Origin: CAIWHR01 sp963813415
Lineage (GTDB): Bacteria > Pseudomonadota > Gammaproteobacteria > Burkholderiales > Casimicrobiaceae
Reading direction: 5' to 3'
NCBI GenBank assembly: GCA_963813415.1
Contig: CAWEYW010000010.1
Location: forward strand, 224,717 to 288,716
Length of the DNA: 64,000 nt
The notes under the pieces were generated by a model. That model worked only from the letters and a program-made list of their open reading frames with translations. It searched no databases and was not told where the DNA came from. The translations under genes were made by a program, and so were the position numbers. Below are positions 42,621-51,063 of this stretch, in pieces; the first letter of the stretch is position 1; every line of letters begins with the position of its first letter.

Positions 42621-43085
42621 CTAGCTGCAGGTCTTTCCATGGTCAGGGTGGTTGCCCTTGGCTTTCGCGTCGGCCTCGGACATGTACTCACCTTTCTTCG
42701 TCTTCCCGTACCACTTGTCGGTGGAGCAGTGGTAAGTCTTCGATGACGGATTTACCCACACCTTTCCCTCACCGCCACCCGCGGCAGCAGTGGTTGGCAT
42801 CGCCGAAGACTTTGCTGCGGTCTTGGTGGTTGCCTTGTCAGTGCTAGGCGTAGCCGCTGGTGCAGGTGCAGCTGTCTTGGTCTGTGCCCCAGCCGCGGCC
42901 TTGGCGTCGAACCAGTCCTTTACCCCGCCGTGCCCAGAGCAAGCACCGCGTTTGGTGGCATTGGTCGTGTAACTGCCGTCCTTGCATGCGCCGGTGGCGC
43001 CGGCTGGAGCTTGGGCCAGCGCGCTACCGGCGAAGGTGACGGTGACAGCGACGCTCATTAGAATGATTGCTTGCTTCAGGTGCAT
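42621..43085 (-). CDS. Secreted DUF3761-domain protein
   Basis: A 154-residue protein from ATG 43085 (GGGAG seven bases ahead). The signal peptide is MHLKQAIILMSVAVTVTFAG with cleavage near ALA. The DUF3761 motif follows: GACKDGSYTTNATKRGACSG and HGGVKDWF. After an Ala/Thr/Pro-rich linker the C-terminus has KVWVNPSSKTYHCSTDKWYG, with a Cys/His pair, and ends GNHPDHGKTCS, a second short module seen in phosphate-starvation-like and DUF3761 proteins. Function is unknown; it is probably periplasmic. Confidence 0.78.
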   Translation of the reverse strand: MHLKQAIILMSVAVTVTFAGSALAQAPAGATGACKDGSYTTNATKRGACSGHGGVKDWFDAKAAAGAQTKTAAPAPAATPSTDKATTKTAAKSSAMPTTAAAGGGEGKVWVNPSSKTYHCSTDKWYGKTKKGEYMSEADAKAKGNHPDHGKTCS

Positions 43086-43167
43086 CTTCAATCTCCCGAT
43101 TCAGTGGATAAACCAGCTGTAATGCGTAGTGCGCGGCCGCACATAATCTTGCTTCAGCATGATCGAC

Positions 43168-43680
43168 CTAGCCGCGCATGTTGTTGGAGATCTTGGCCAG
43201 CGCGATGGTGAGTGCCGCGCCGCCCAGCGTCTTGATCAGCCCAGGGTGCTGCGCATAGAAGTCACTCATCTTGTCGATGACCGACGGGCTGTGTTGCTCG
43301 GCGTGCTCCGCTACCTGCTGGATCTGCTGCGGCGACAGTTGACTCGCTTGTTCCGGCGAGACTTGTGTCGCAGTGCCCGAAGTGGGCACGACGTTGCCGA
43401 GGGCTCCGCCTGCCAGCCCGGCAAGAGCCCCTGGCCCAAGCGTGGCCAGCAACTGGTTCAGCATCGCGGCCCGTTGCTGCGGATTGGCCTGCTCGAACAG
43501 TTGGCCGACCATTTGCCCGAAAGGCGGTGTCTGGTCCGAGCGCATGGCGGCGGAGATACCTTGGGCGACGACCCCGGGAGGCGCCGTTTGCGCAACCTTG
43601 TCAAAGTGATCAGCGGCGTCCGGGTTGGACTGCCCGGGACCGACGTTCGCGTATTGCTGCAGCATGTCTAATAGGCCCAT
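43168..43680 (-). CDS. Conserved hypothetical protein with an N-terminal MGLLDML motif
   Basis: A 170-residue soluble or peripheral protein: MGLLDMLQQYANVGPGQSNP, a helical part (HFDKVAQTAPPGVVAQGISA and FGQMVGQLFEQANPQQRAAM), a Gly/Ala segment (LATLGPGALAGLAGGALGNV) and a C-terminal helix (LIKTLGGAALTIALAKISNN). The N-terminus recalls YidB/DUF937 proteins, and similar genes often stand beside GlsB and DUF3597 genes, as here. No catalytic motif is seen. It ends 12 bases before the GlsB-like gene begins in the same direction, so the two form an operon with the GlsB-like gene first. Confidence 0.65.
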   Translation of the reverse strand: MGLLDMLQQYANVGPGQSNPDAADHFDKVAQTAPPGVVAQGISAAMRSDQTPPFGQMVGQLFEQANPQQRAAMLNQLLATLGPGALAGLAGGALGNVVPTSGTATQVSPEQASQLSPQQIQQVAEHAEQHSPSVIDKMSDFYAQHPGLIKTLGGAALTIALAKISNNMRG

Positions 43681-43692
43681 ATGAGCTCTCCC

Positions 43693-43950
43693 TCAAGGGT
43701 TGCTTCGATTACGCATCACCAAGTGATAGATCACCAACAGGACGATCGCTCCTACGATACCGCCAAAGAAGCCGGCCGGTTCGCCCGGCGCGTACAGATG
43801 CATTGCCTGGCCGATGTAGGTAGCCGCGAGGGAGCCGGCGATGCCCAACGCCGCAGTCAACCAAAATCCGCCCGGTCCCGCGCCCGGAGTGACGGCCTTT
43901 GCGATCAGGCCGCAAACGAAGCCGATGAGAATGGTCCAGATCAAATGCAT
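43693..43950 (-). CDS. GlsB/YeaQ/YmgE family stress-response membrane protein
   Basis: An 85-residue membrane protein from ATG 43950 (AGGGAGGCAGCAAAA before it): MHLIWTILIGFVCGLIAKAV, then GPGGFWLTAALGIAGSLAAT and GEPAGFFGGIVGAIVLLVIY. This is the standard three-helix GlsB/YeaQ pattern with the conserved 'TPG..PGG' turn. Family members are induced by general or envelope stress. It is the first gene of a two-gene set with the MGLLDML protein. Confidence 0.9.
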   Translation of the reverse strand: MHLIWTILIGFVCGLIAKAVTPGAGPGGFWLTAALGIAGSLAATYIGQAMHLYAPGEPAGFFGGIVGAIVLLVIYHLVMRNRSNP

Positions 43951-44220
43951 TTTTGCTGCCTCCCTAATTGAATCCAACTATGCCCGTACTCCTAAGCCGT
44001 GGCCCAGAAAGCCGGCGAAAGGTTGCAGTCTATACCCACGAACGATTAAGGACACCGCCCCGGGGGAGAGCGCGTCGCTGTATGTCCTCTGCCGAACCCG
44101 GATAAGCATCTTCCCCGCCAGGCATCCTCCATGCAGAACGAGTTCGCGATGTAATCCTTACCGCTACGGTGTGTCGCGCGTCAACTGTTCGCCTCCCGCG
44201 AATCCGGCAAAAGGGAGCAT

Positions 44221-44226
44221 TATAAT
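44221..44226 (+). promoter_or_regulatory. Probable -10 box (TATAAT) of the DUF3597 gene
   Basis: A perfect TATAAT lies 64 bases before ATG 44290 in otherwise GC-rich DNA. A good -35 box is not evident at 17-18 bases, so activation or an alternative sigma factor may be involved. Confidence 0.45.
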
Positions 44227-44289
44227 CTCCGAGCGGCACTGGCCTGTCATTTGGCAGGTAAGGCCGTCCCGACAATCCGAGGTGATGAT

Positions 44290-44694
44290 ATGGGGTTCTT
44301 CAGCAAAATTCTTGAGAAGCTCGGCATCGGCGGAGCGAGCGCCGCGCCCGCTTCCGCACCGTTGCCCACCGATGCCGCAACGACCACGGATACCGCCGCG
44401 GTATCGACGCCGCCACCGCCCAGCGCAATCCCCGTCGTTGACGTGGTCGCGCAATTGGAGCGGAGCGCGGCGGCGAATCCGCAAAAGCTCAACTGGCGGA
44501 CCTCAATCGTCGACTTGCTGAAGCTGCTGGACATCGACAGCAGCCTCGCGGCGCGCAAGGAGCTGGCCACGGAGTTGGGCTGCCCGGCGGAGCTTATGGG
44601 CGATTCGGCGCAGATGAACATGTGGCTGCACAAGACTGTGCTCGCGCGCATCGCGGCCAACGGCGGCAACGTGCCGAAGGAGCTGCTGGCCTGA
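44290..44694 (+). CDS. DUF3597 domain protein
   Basis: A 134-residue protein from ATG 44290: MGFFSKILEKLGIGGASAAP, a Pro/Ala/Thr-rich linker, then the DUF3597 domain, VVDVVAQLERSAAANPQKLN, WRTSIVDLLKLLDIDSSLAA and RKELATELGCPAELMGDSAQ. The domain resembles a LysM/SH3-like helical unit ('NW..SIVDLMKLL.LD.S...R'). No enzymatic role is known. The upstream region has a TATAAT box. Downstream lies a relic of a DUF937 gene. Confidence 0.85.
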   Translation: MGFFSKILEKLGIGGASAAPASAPLPTDAATTTDTAAVSTPPPPSAIPVVDVVAQLERSAAANPQKLNWRTSIVDLLKLLDIDSSLAARKELATELGCPAELMGDSAQMNMWLHKTVLARIAANGGNVPKELLA

Positions 44695-44786
44695 AATGGC
44701 GGCACAATCACGAACGCGATGGAGCACGCACGGCCCGACCGGCATCTAGGCCCAAATCGACGGCGTTTAGTCGGCACGCGAGACTG

Positions 44787-45046
44787 CGTGTCAACGCGAC
44801 CGAAGCGCTCTTGCCGGCGATTTCCGGCGGGATCAAGAAGCCGGCGCAGTTGCAGGCGTCCGACCTTGATGGTTCGTTCGGGCAACTGGAAGGCGGCGGC
44901 AGGCTCCTCGACAATCTGCTCGTGGCGCCGCCGACAGACGTGAGGCTCGCAACGATGCGCTCGCTCGAAGGACGTGAGCCGCACGGTCGCATACCACGCG
45001 GCCCGACATCGGGACCTCGACTCGGAAGTACATCGACCTCTACAGT
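44787..45046 (+). pseudogene. DUF937/YidB-like gene relic
   Basis: The frame reads VNATEALLPAISGGIKKPAQ, then LDGSFGQLEGGGRLLDNLL and VAPPTDV, matching the DUF937 pattern ('..ESLLPAL.GGFKKQAQ', 'GLLDNVL.P.PTDV.RGNDVLG'). The frame then breaks: RNDAL continues in another frame, and SKDVSRTVAYHAA in a further one from 44965, with the codons for 'GQIFG' deleted. Frameshifts plus an internal deletion mean it is a dead third DUF937-type copy in this island. Confidence 0.65.
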
Positions 45047-45067
45047 GCAGCTCAAGATGGGGATGAC

Positions 45068-45547
45068 ATGAACGGATATGCCCGCAACACAGCAGTCGCC
45101 TTGGGTTTGGCAGTATTGTTCGGCGGCTCTGCGGCTCGCGCCGCCGACGATGCGCAGAAAGCCGCACTACCGGTGCCGCCAGCAGTTAGCAATCCCGCGA
45201 CGCCGACACCGGCAGCCCCGGCGGAGGCGGCACCTGCTGCCGCGTCCGCGACGGCCGGAGAAACGGGACTTGCAGCGGTCTATAACCACAAATTGAATGG
45301 TCACAAGACTGCCAGCGGTGAGCGCTACGATGCCAACAAATTGACAGCCGCCCACAAGACGCTACCGTTTGGTACCAAGGTCAAGGTGACCAACGGCAAG
45401 AACCACAAGAGTGTCATCGTGCGCATCAACGATCGGGGCCCTACGCAGCAAGGGCGGATCCTGGACGTCTCGACCGCGGCCGCGAAGCAACTAGGGATGC
45501 GTCCCACCGCGATGGTGGAGGTGTCAACCGAGGTGATGGGGAAGTGA
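45068..45547 (+). CDS. RlpA-like septal ring lytic transglycosylase (DPBB domain)
   Basis: A 159-residue secreted protein: signal peptide (VALGLAVLFGGSAARA), a Pro/Ala linker and a double-psi beta-barrel RlpA domain. The latter has GLAAVYNHKLNGHKTASGER, YDANKLTAAHKTLPFGTKVK and VIVRINDRGPTQQGRILDVS. The catalytic acid of RlpA (Asp in 'NDRGP') and the conserved H of AAHKTLPFG are present. The usual C-terminal SPOR domain is missing, so binding to denuded glycan at the septum is not expected. It lies just before mscL. Confidence 0.85.
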   Translation: MNGYARNTAVALGLAVLFGGSAARAADDAQKAALPVPPAVSNPATPTPAAPAEAAPAAASATAGETGLAAVYNHKLNGHKTASGERYDANKLTAAHKTLPFGTKVKVTNGKNHKSVIVRINDRGPTQQGRILDVSTAAAKQLGMRPTAMVEVSTEVMGK

Positions 45548-45578
45548 AGCAAACAGTTCCGCCCAGGGGAGAACACGT

Positions 45579-46007
45579 ATGAGCTTCGCGTCGGAGTTCC
45601 GGGAATTCGCGGTCAAAGGCAGCGTTGTTGATCTGGCAGTCGGCATCATCATCGGCGCCGCATTCGGCAAGATCGTCGACTCGTTGGTCAAGGACCTGAT
45701 CATGCCGATCGTCGGCGCCATCTTCGGCGGCCTGGACTTCTCCAATTACTTCATCATGCTTAGAAGCCCGCCCGCGGGGTACGCCGGGCCGATGACCTAC
45801 GATGCGCTGACCAAGGCGGGTGTGCCCGTGTTCGCGTATGGCAATTTCATCACCGTCGTCATCAACTTCGCGATTCTTGCCTTCATCATCTTTCTGATGG
45901 TGAAGCAGATCAACCGCCTCAAGCGCCAGACGCCGCCCGCGCCAGCCGCACCACCCGAGGAGGTCGTGTTGCTACGGGAGATTCGCGACCGGTTGAAGGT
46001 GCGTTGA
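45579..46007 (+). CDS. mscL: Large-conductance mechanosensitive channel MscL
   Basis: A 142-residue channel: MSFASEFREFAVKGSVVDLA, then GIIIGAAFGKIVDSLVKDLI, with the pore helix TM1 holding the conserved glycines, MPIVGAIFGG, TM2 NFITVVINFAILAFIIFLMV and a C-terminal bundle helix (EEVVLLREIRDRLK). Length and motifs are canonical. The channel opens under membrane tension and releases solutes in hypo-osmotic shock. It follows rlpA by 31 bases with a GGGGAGAACACGT site, so the two may be co-transcribed. Confidence 0.96.
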   Translation: MSFASEFREFAVKGSVVDLAVGIIIGAAFGKIVDSLVKDLIMPIVGAIFGGLDFSNYFIMLRSPPAGYAGPMTYDALTKAGVPVFAYGNFITVVINFAILAFIIFLMVKQINRLKRQTPPAPAAPPEEVVLLREIRDRLKVR

Positions 46008-46173
46008 AATCTGGACGAGGTACACGACGAGGCCTTCTGTGACAATTATCAACAGCGGCGCTGAAGGGCTGGGGTAGTAGCGTGATACGAGAAAGCAGGG
46101 CGTCGGTATCCGCGGCGTGGATTGGTGCGGACCACGCCGATGCTCGTGCGACTTTTGAAAAGAGGAGCAAAGA

Positions 46174-46485
46174 ATGAGCGATTATGTGGCGGACATCTCC
46201 AAGTACACGACGAACGTCAATGAGCCAGCGGTCAAGGCCATCGTCAACTACTGTGGCATCGCCCTGCGCAGCCGCGACTCCGCGCTGGTTTCAACCTCGG
46301 ATCCTACCGAGCTTGCCACCGTGCGCAACGGGTTCGCGACCAAGAAGCTGGGTTTGACGCCGGAAGCGGCCGATGCCGGGATCAAATCGGTGGCGGAAAA
46401 GATGAAGGCGGAACACAACAAGAGTCGCGTGACCTTCTACTATCTGCTGGCCGAAGCTACTGGCACTCTGGGCAAGCTTGGCTAA
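46174..46485 (+). CDS. DUF2853 family protein
   Basis: A 103-residue helical protein: SDYVADISKYTTNVNEPAVK, then ALRSRDSALVSTSDPTELAT and VRNGFATKKLGLTPEAADAG. The pattern 'Y..DI.KY....E..V..I....G.AL...D...VS..DP.EL..VR..F..KKLGL' is the DUF2853 signature. Function is unknown. Start ATG 46174 follows AGAGGAGCAAAGA. It stands alone, 166 bases after mscL. Confidence 0.9.
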   Translation: MSDYVADISKYTTNVNEPAVKAIVNYCGIALRSRDSALVSTSDPTELATVRNGFATKKLGLTPEAADAGIKSVAEKMKAEHNKSRVTFYYLLAEATGTLGKLG

Positions 46486-46604
46486 AGGCTCGGCGAGTCG
46501 CCGAGTCACGTTGCAGCTTGAGCGGCAGGACCCGACATAGTCGGTCTGTGTCAATACCCGGCGCATGACCCTGCGAAGCCCGGCCTGAATCGAAAGGGGC
46601 CGCC

Positions 46605-49600
46605 GTGCTTGCACCGCAACTCATTCCATCGCGTGCGAACACCGCGGCTCCGCCCGCGCCGGCGCGGCGCGGCGGCCGCTGGCTGCGGCGCACGGTGGCA
46701 GGTCTTGCGATCTTCCTCGTCGTCATCGCGCTGGTTGGCTTCTTCGTGGTGCCGGCCGTCGTCAAGCACCAGATCGAGCAGCTCGGCAGCGCCGAGCTCG
46801 ACCGCCAGGTTCGCGTCGAAGCCGTCACGTTCAATCCGTTCACGCTCGAGGCGCGCGCGCGCGGCATCACGGTCAGCGACAAGTCCGGGCCGCGGCCGCT
46901 GCTCGCCATCGACGAGGTGTTCGTCGATCTCAGCATGAAGTCGTTGGTGCACTTCGCGCCGGTGGTCAAGAAGCTGCAGGTCACCCGGCCCGTCGCCAGC
47001 GTGATCCGGCTGGAAGCCAGCCGCTACAACTTCTCGGACATCGTGGACCGGCAGCTGGCGAAGCCGCCGCCGCCGGAGAAGGAAGCGCCCGCGCGGTTCG
47101 CCTTGTTCAACCTCGAGCTCATCGACGGCCGCATCGATTTCGACGACCGCCCCGAGAAGCTGCAGCACGCCATCACCGCGATCGGTCTCGGCGTGCCTTT
47201 CATCTCGAGCTTCCCGGTCGACATCGACGTGGCCGTGCAGCCGAAGCTGGAAGCAATCGTCAATGGCGATCCGCTGCGCATCGTCGCGGAGACGCGGCCC
47301 TTCAAGGACACGCTGGAGACGACCGCCGACCTCGATTACACGGACATCGACCTCGCCCGTTATCTGGCGTACTCGCCCGTCGATCTCCGCTTTCGCGTTC
47401 CCTCGGGTAAGCTGGACACCAAGCTGCACGTCGTGTTCGCGACCCGGGGCGGCAAGCTGGCAACACTCACCATCGGCGGGACCGCCGTGCTGCGTGACCT
47501 GGCGGTGCAGCACACCGACGGCACGCCCGCGCTCACGCTGAAGACGCTGTCGACCGCGATCGAGCGTGCCGAAGTCATCGAGCAGCAGGTCGCACTGAGC
47601 TCGGTCCGCATCGACTCGCCGGCATTGGCCGTCGTACGCCGGCGCGATGGCTCCTTCGACGTGCTCGACCTCATGCCGGCCGCGGGGACGGTCGCACCGG
47701 CGCCAGCCGCTGCCGGCGCCGTGCCCGCGAAGCCGTGGCGGTTTCGGATCGGTGAGATCGTGCTGACGGGCGGACGGGCGCACGTCGAGGACCGCGTCGC
47801 GCAACCGTCGGTGAAGGTCGCGCTGGCACCCATCAACGTGACCGTGAAGGGCCTCGGCAATGCGCCGGGCACCGAGGCGGAAGTCGCACTCACCGCGCTC
47901 GCCGACTTCGGCGCGAAGATCGAGCATCGGGGGCTGGTGTCGATTGCGCCGCTCGCGGCCCGTGGCCACCTCGCCATCACGTCCCTGCCCCTTGCAAAAC
48001 TGGAGCCGTACTACGCACCGTACGTCACGCTCAAGGTCGCCGAAGGCAGCCTCGACCTCGCCACCGACTATACGACGGGCAATGCCAACGCGCCGATGGC
48101 GCCGAAGTTCGACAACCTGAGTCTCGCTCTCGCGCAGGTGCGGGTGCTGACGCCCGGCGTCAAGGAACCGCTCTGGCGCGTGCCGCGGTTCGCGGTGAAC
48201 GGCGCCTCCGTGGATCTGTCGGGCCGCCACATCACCATCGCCGAAGCCGCCGTCGCCGGCGCGGTGGGGTACGTCCTGCGCACTCCGAACGGCAAGACCC
48301 AGTACGACAGCATCGTCAAGGCAGGCGCGGCGCCTGTCGCCGCGGCGCGCGGGGCCGCCGCCGTCGCTGAAGCGCCATGGACCGTCGCCGCAACGCGCGT
48401 GACCGGCTCGAATGCGACGGTCACCTTCGACGACCGCGTCCCAGCGCATCCTGTCGTGACGCGCCTCACGCGCCTCGACCTCTCCGTGGAGGGCGCGACG
48501 AATGCGCCGCGCCATGATGCAACGGTCGCGCTGCGCGGCACGCTCAATCAGCGCGGCACGTTCGATGTCAAGGGGCCGGTGAGCGCCCTCCCGCCGAAAG
48601 GCCGGCTGGCCGTGCGCACGCGAGGGATTTCCCTGGTGCCCTTCCAGCCGTACGTCGCGGACAAGGTCAACGCGACGCTCAACGCGGGATCGCTGTCGAA
48701 TGCCGGCACCCTGGCCTTCGATGCGACGCCGGGAAAGCCGCTGGGGCTTTCGTACCAGGGCGACGTCACCGTGTCCGATGTTGCGGCGGTCACCAAGCCT
48801 GCCATGCAGGACCTCCTGCGCTGGAAGTCGGCGAAGGTCGACGGCCTGCGCTTCACGTTGCAGCCGCTCAAGGCCGACGTCGAGGCGATCGCGCTCGACG
48901 ACTTCTTCGCGCGCCTCATACTCAATCCGGATGGCGTCTTCAACTTGCAGCAGCTGACCGGCGGACCTCCGCCTCCCATCACGCCGGTGCCGATGCAGGC
49001 CGCCGTGAAAACTGCGTCGCCCGCACTGGCACCGCGGAGCATCGAGACGACGGCACAAGCGGCCGCCGCGGGAGCGCTGCCCGCCAACATCCGCCTCGGG
49101 AAGATCACGTTCACTAATGGCAACGTGAACTACAGCGATTTCTACGTCAAGCCAAACTACACCGCCAATCTCACGGGATTGAGCGGGACCGTCACGGAGA
49201 TGACGCCGGACAAGCCCGGCGACCTCGCCATTCGCGCGAAGATCGACGACGCCGCGCCGGTGGAGATCGACGGCCGCGTCAACGCACTGTCGAGCAGCCT
49301 CTTCCTCGACATCAAGGCGAGTGCCAGGGACATCGAGCTGCCGCCGCTGTCGCCGTACTCGGTGAAGTACGCCGGCTACGGAATCCAGAAGGGCAAGCTA
49401 TCGGTGAACGTCAAGTACCTCGTCCAGAACCGTACTCTCGCCGCCGAGAACAACGTGTACCTCGACCAGCTCACCTTCGGCGAGCGCGTAGAGAGTCCCA
49501 CGGCGACGAAGCTGCCGGTGCTGCTCGCGGTGGCGCTGCTCAAGGACCGCAACGGCGTCATCGACATCAACCTGCCAATCTCCGGCTCCCTGGATGATCC

Positions 49601-50270
49601 GCAGTTCTCCGTGGGTGGGCTGATCGTCCGGGTGATCGTGAACTTGATCACCAAGGCGATCACCGCACCGTTCGCATTGATCGGTGCAGCGTTCGGCGGT
49701 GGGCCCGAGCTCTCATACATCGACTTCGCCGCCGGCACCGCGGTGCTCAACGACGTCGCGGTCAAGCGGCTCGAAGCGCTGGCCAAGGCGCTCGACAGCC
49801 GTCCCGGTCTCAAGCTCGAGGTTGCGGGGCGGGTCGATCCCGCTCCCGATCGCGAGGCGTTGAAGACGGCCATGGTGCAAGGCAAGGTCAAGGCGCAGAA
49901 GCTGCGTGCGCTGTCGCGCGAGGGTGGTGAGATCGCGTCGCCCGACGCCGTCGTCGTCGACAAGGCCGAGTACGAGGAATATCTGAAGCGTGCCTATCGC
50001 GCGGAAAAGTTCGACAAGCCGCGCAACATGCTCGGGTTCGCGAAGGACATTCCGGCGGCGCAAATGGAAGCGCTCATGCTCGCGAACACGCAGGTCTCGG
50101 ATGACGACCTGCGCGTGCTCGCCAACCAGCGCGCGCAGGCCGCCAAGTCCTTCCTGGTCGACAAAGGCCACATCGCCGGCGAGCGGATCTTCCTCGTTAC
50201 TCCGAAGATGGACGCCGAGGGCGTGAAAGAAGGCAAGCCTACCCGTGTCGATTTCTCGCTCAAGAACTGA
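46605..50270 (+). CDS. DUF748 / AsmA-like giant envelope protein with OmpA-like end
   Basis: A 1221-residue protein from GTG 46605. One N-terminal membrane helix (VAGLAIFLVVIALVGFFVVP) anchors a long periplasmic part built from beta-rich AsmA/DUF748 repeats: VEAVTFNPFTLEARARGITV, FDDRPEKLQHAITAIGLGVP, LDYTDIDLARYLAYSPVDLR, and later NGNVNYSDFYVKPNYTANLT. The C-terminal 200 residues look OmpA-like (YIDFAAGTAVLNDVAVKRLE and RVLANQRAQAAKSFLV-type ending). Such proteins are thought to bridge the periplasm and may move lipids, as AsmA-clan members do. Its 3' end is partly duplicated at 55930-56098. Confidence 0.9.
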   Translation: MLAPQLIPSRANTAAPPAPARRGGRWLRRTVAGLAIFLVVIALVGFFVVPAVVKHQIEQLGSAELDRQVRVEAVTFNPFTLEARARGITVSDKSGPRPLLAIDEVFVDLSMKSLVHFAPVVKKLQVTRPVASVIRLEASRYNFSDIVDRQLAKPPPPEKEAPARFALFNLELIDGRIDFDDRPEKLQHAITAIGLGVPFISSFPVDIDVAVQPKLEAIVNGDPLRIVAETRPFKDTLETTADLDYTDIDLARYLAYSPVDLRFRVPSGKLDTKLHVVFATRGGKLATLTIGGTAVLRDLAVQHTDGTPALTLKTLSTAIERAEVIEQQVALSSVRIDSPALAVVRRRDGSFDVLDLMPAAGTVAPAPAAAGAVPAKPWRFRIGEIVLTGGRAHVEDRVAQPSVKVALAPINVTVKGLGNAPGTEAEVALTALADFGAKIEHRGLVSIAPLAARGHLAITSLPLAKLEPYYAPYVTLKVAEGSLDLATDYTTGNANAPMAPKFDNLSLALAQVRVLTPGVKEPLWRVPRFAVNGASVDLSGRHITIAEAAVAGAVGYVLRTPNGKTQYDSIVKAGAAPVAAARGAAAVAEAPWTVAATRVTGSNATVTFDDRVPAHPVVTRLTRLDLSVEGATNAPRHDATVALRGTLNQRGTFDVKGPVSALPPKGRLAVRTRGISLVPFQPYVADKVNATLNAGSLSNAGTLAFDATPGKPLGLSYQGDVTVSDVAAVTKPAMQDLLRWKSAKVDGLRFTLQPLKADVEAIALDDFFARLILNPDGVFNLQQLTGGPPPPITPVPMQAAVKTASPALAPRSIETTAQAAAAGALPANIRLGKITFTNGNVNYSDFYVKPNYTANLTGLSGTVTEMTPDKPGDLAIRAKIDDAAPVEIDGRVNALSSSLFLDIKASARDIELPPLSPYSVKYAGYGIQKGKLSVNVKYLVQNRTLAAENNVYLDQLTFGERVESPTATKLPVLLAVALLKDRNGVIDINLPISGSLDDPQFSVGGLIVRVIVNLITKAITAPFALIGAAFGGGPELSYIDFAAGTAVLNDVAVKRLEALAKALDSRPGLKLEVAGRVDPAPDREALKTAMVQGKVKAQKLRALSREGGEIASPDAVVVDKAEYEEYLKRAYRAEKFDKPRNMLGFAKDIPAAQMEALMLANTQVSDDDLRVLANQRAQAAKSFLVDKGHIAGERIFLVTPKMDAEGVKEGKPTRVDFSLKN

Positions 50271-50284
50271 ACCGGGAGAACAAC

Positions 50285-51022
50285 GTGCAACGAAGTCTGC
50301 TGCTGTTGGCTGTACTGCTTCCGTCCGTCGCCTCGGCGCAGCTGCCGAAGCTCGACGACGTGATGAAGGGGATCGGCAACCTGCCGAAGAGCTCGACCAC
50401 CAGCCCAACCGTGGGCGTGGCCGACGACAAGACCAACGCCGCTGGCATCAAGGAAGCGCTTGCCGTGAGCACCGAGCGGGCGGTTAAGAGCCTCTCGCAG
50501 GTGGACGGCTACTTCGGCAACGCAGCGGTCAAGATTCTGATGCCGTCGAGCATCCAGAAGGTCGCGGACGTTGCGCGCATGGCTGGTTTCCAGAAGCAGG
50601 TGGACGAATTCGTCCTGAGCATGAATCGTGCGGCCGAGGCGGCCGCCCCGGTGGCGGCGCGTTACTTTGGTGATGCGATCCGCGACATGACGCTGGAGGA
50701 CGTGCGCGGCATTCTCACGGGAGGCGACACTGCGGCGACGGATTTCTTCCGACGCAAGACCCACGACAAGCTCTACGTGGCGTTCAAGCCGATCATATCG
50801 CAGAAGGTCGATCAGGCCGGAGCGACGCGCGCCTACAAGAACATGATGGGGCGCTACGAGAGCATGCCCATGATGGGCAGTCAGTCGCTGGACCTTGACG
50901 ACTACGTGACCAACAAGTCCCTTGATGGCATCTTCTACATGGTCGGGCAGGAAGAAAAAAAGATCCGCACCAACCCGATGGCGCGCAGCACGGACTTATT
51001 GAAAAGCGTGTTCGGGAGGTAG
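50285..51022 (+). CDS. DUF4197 secreted protein
   Basis: A 245-residue protein from GTG 50285, 14 bases after the DUF748 stop behind CGGGAGAACAAC. Signal peptide MQRSLLLLAVLLPSVASAQ. The DUF4197 pattern follows: AAGIKEALAVSTERAVKSLS, GYFGNAAVKILMPSSIQKVA, FGDAIRDMTLEDVRGILTGG and YVAFKPIISQKVDQAGATRA. Family proteins are periplasmic and helical with unknown function. The short spacing supports an operon with the DUF748 gene. Confidence 0.9.
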   Translation: MQRSLLLLAVLLPSVASAQLPKLDDVMKGIGNLPKSSTTSPTVGVADDKTNAAGIKEALAVSTERAVKSLSQVDGYFGNAAVKILMPSSIQKVADVARMAGFQKQVDEFVLSMNRAAEAAAPVAARYFGDAIRDMTLEDVRGILTGGDTAATDFFRRKTHDKLYVAFKPIISQKVDQAGATRAYKNMMGRYESMPMMGSQSLDLDDYVTNKSLDGIFYMVGQEEKKIRTNPMARSTDLLKSVFGR

Positions 51023-51063
51023 CGCACGCCTTCGGTGTTGAAATTTCGAGCGAAGGAGTCGGC

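Noticed and set aside
46551..49058. 835-codon minus-strand frame opposite the DUF748 gene
   Set aside because: Arg/His/Gly-rich composition typical of an antisense shadow in GC-rich DNA; the plus strand has a coherent AsmA/DUF748 pattern.
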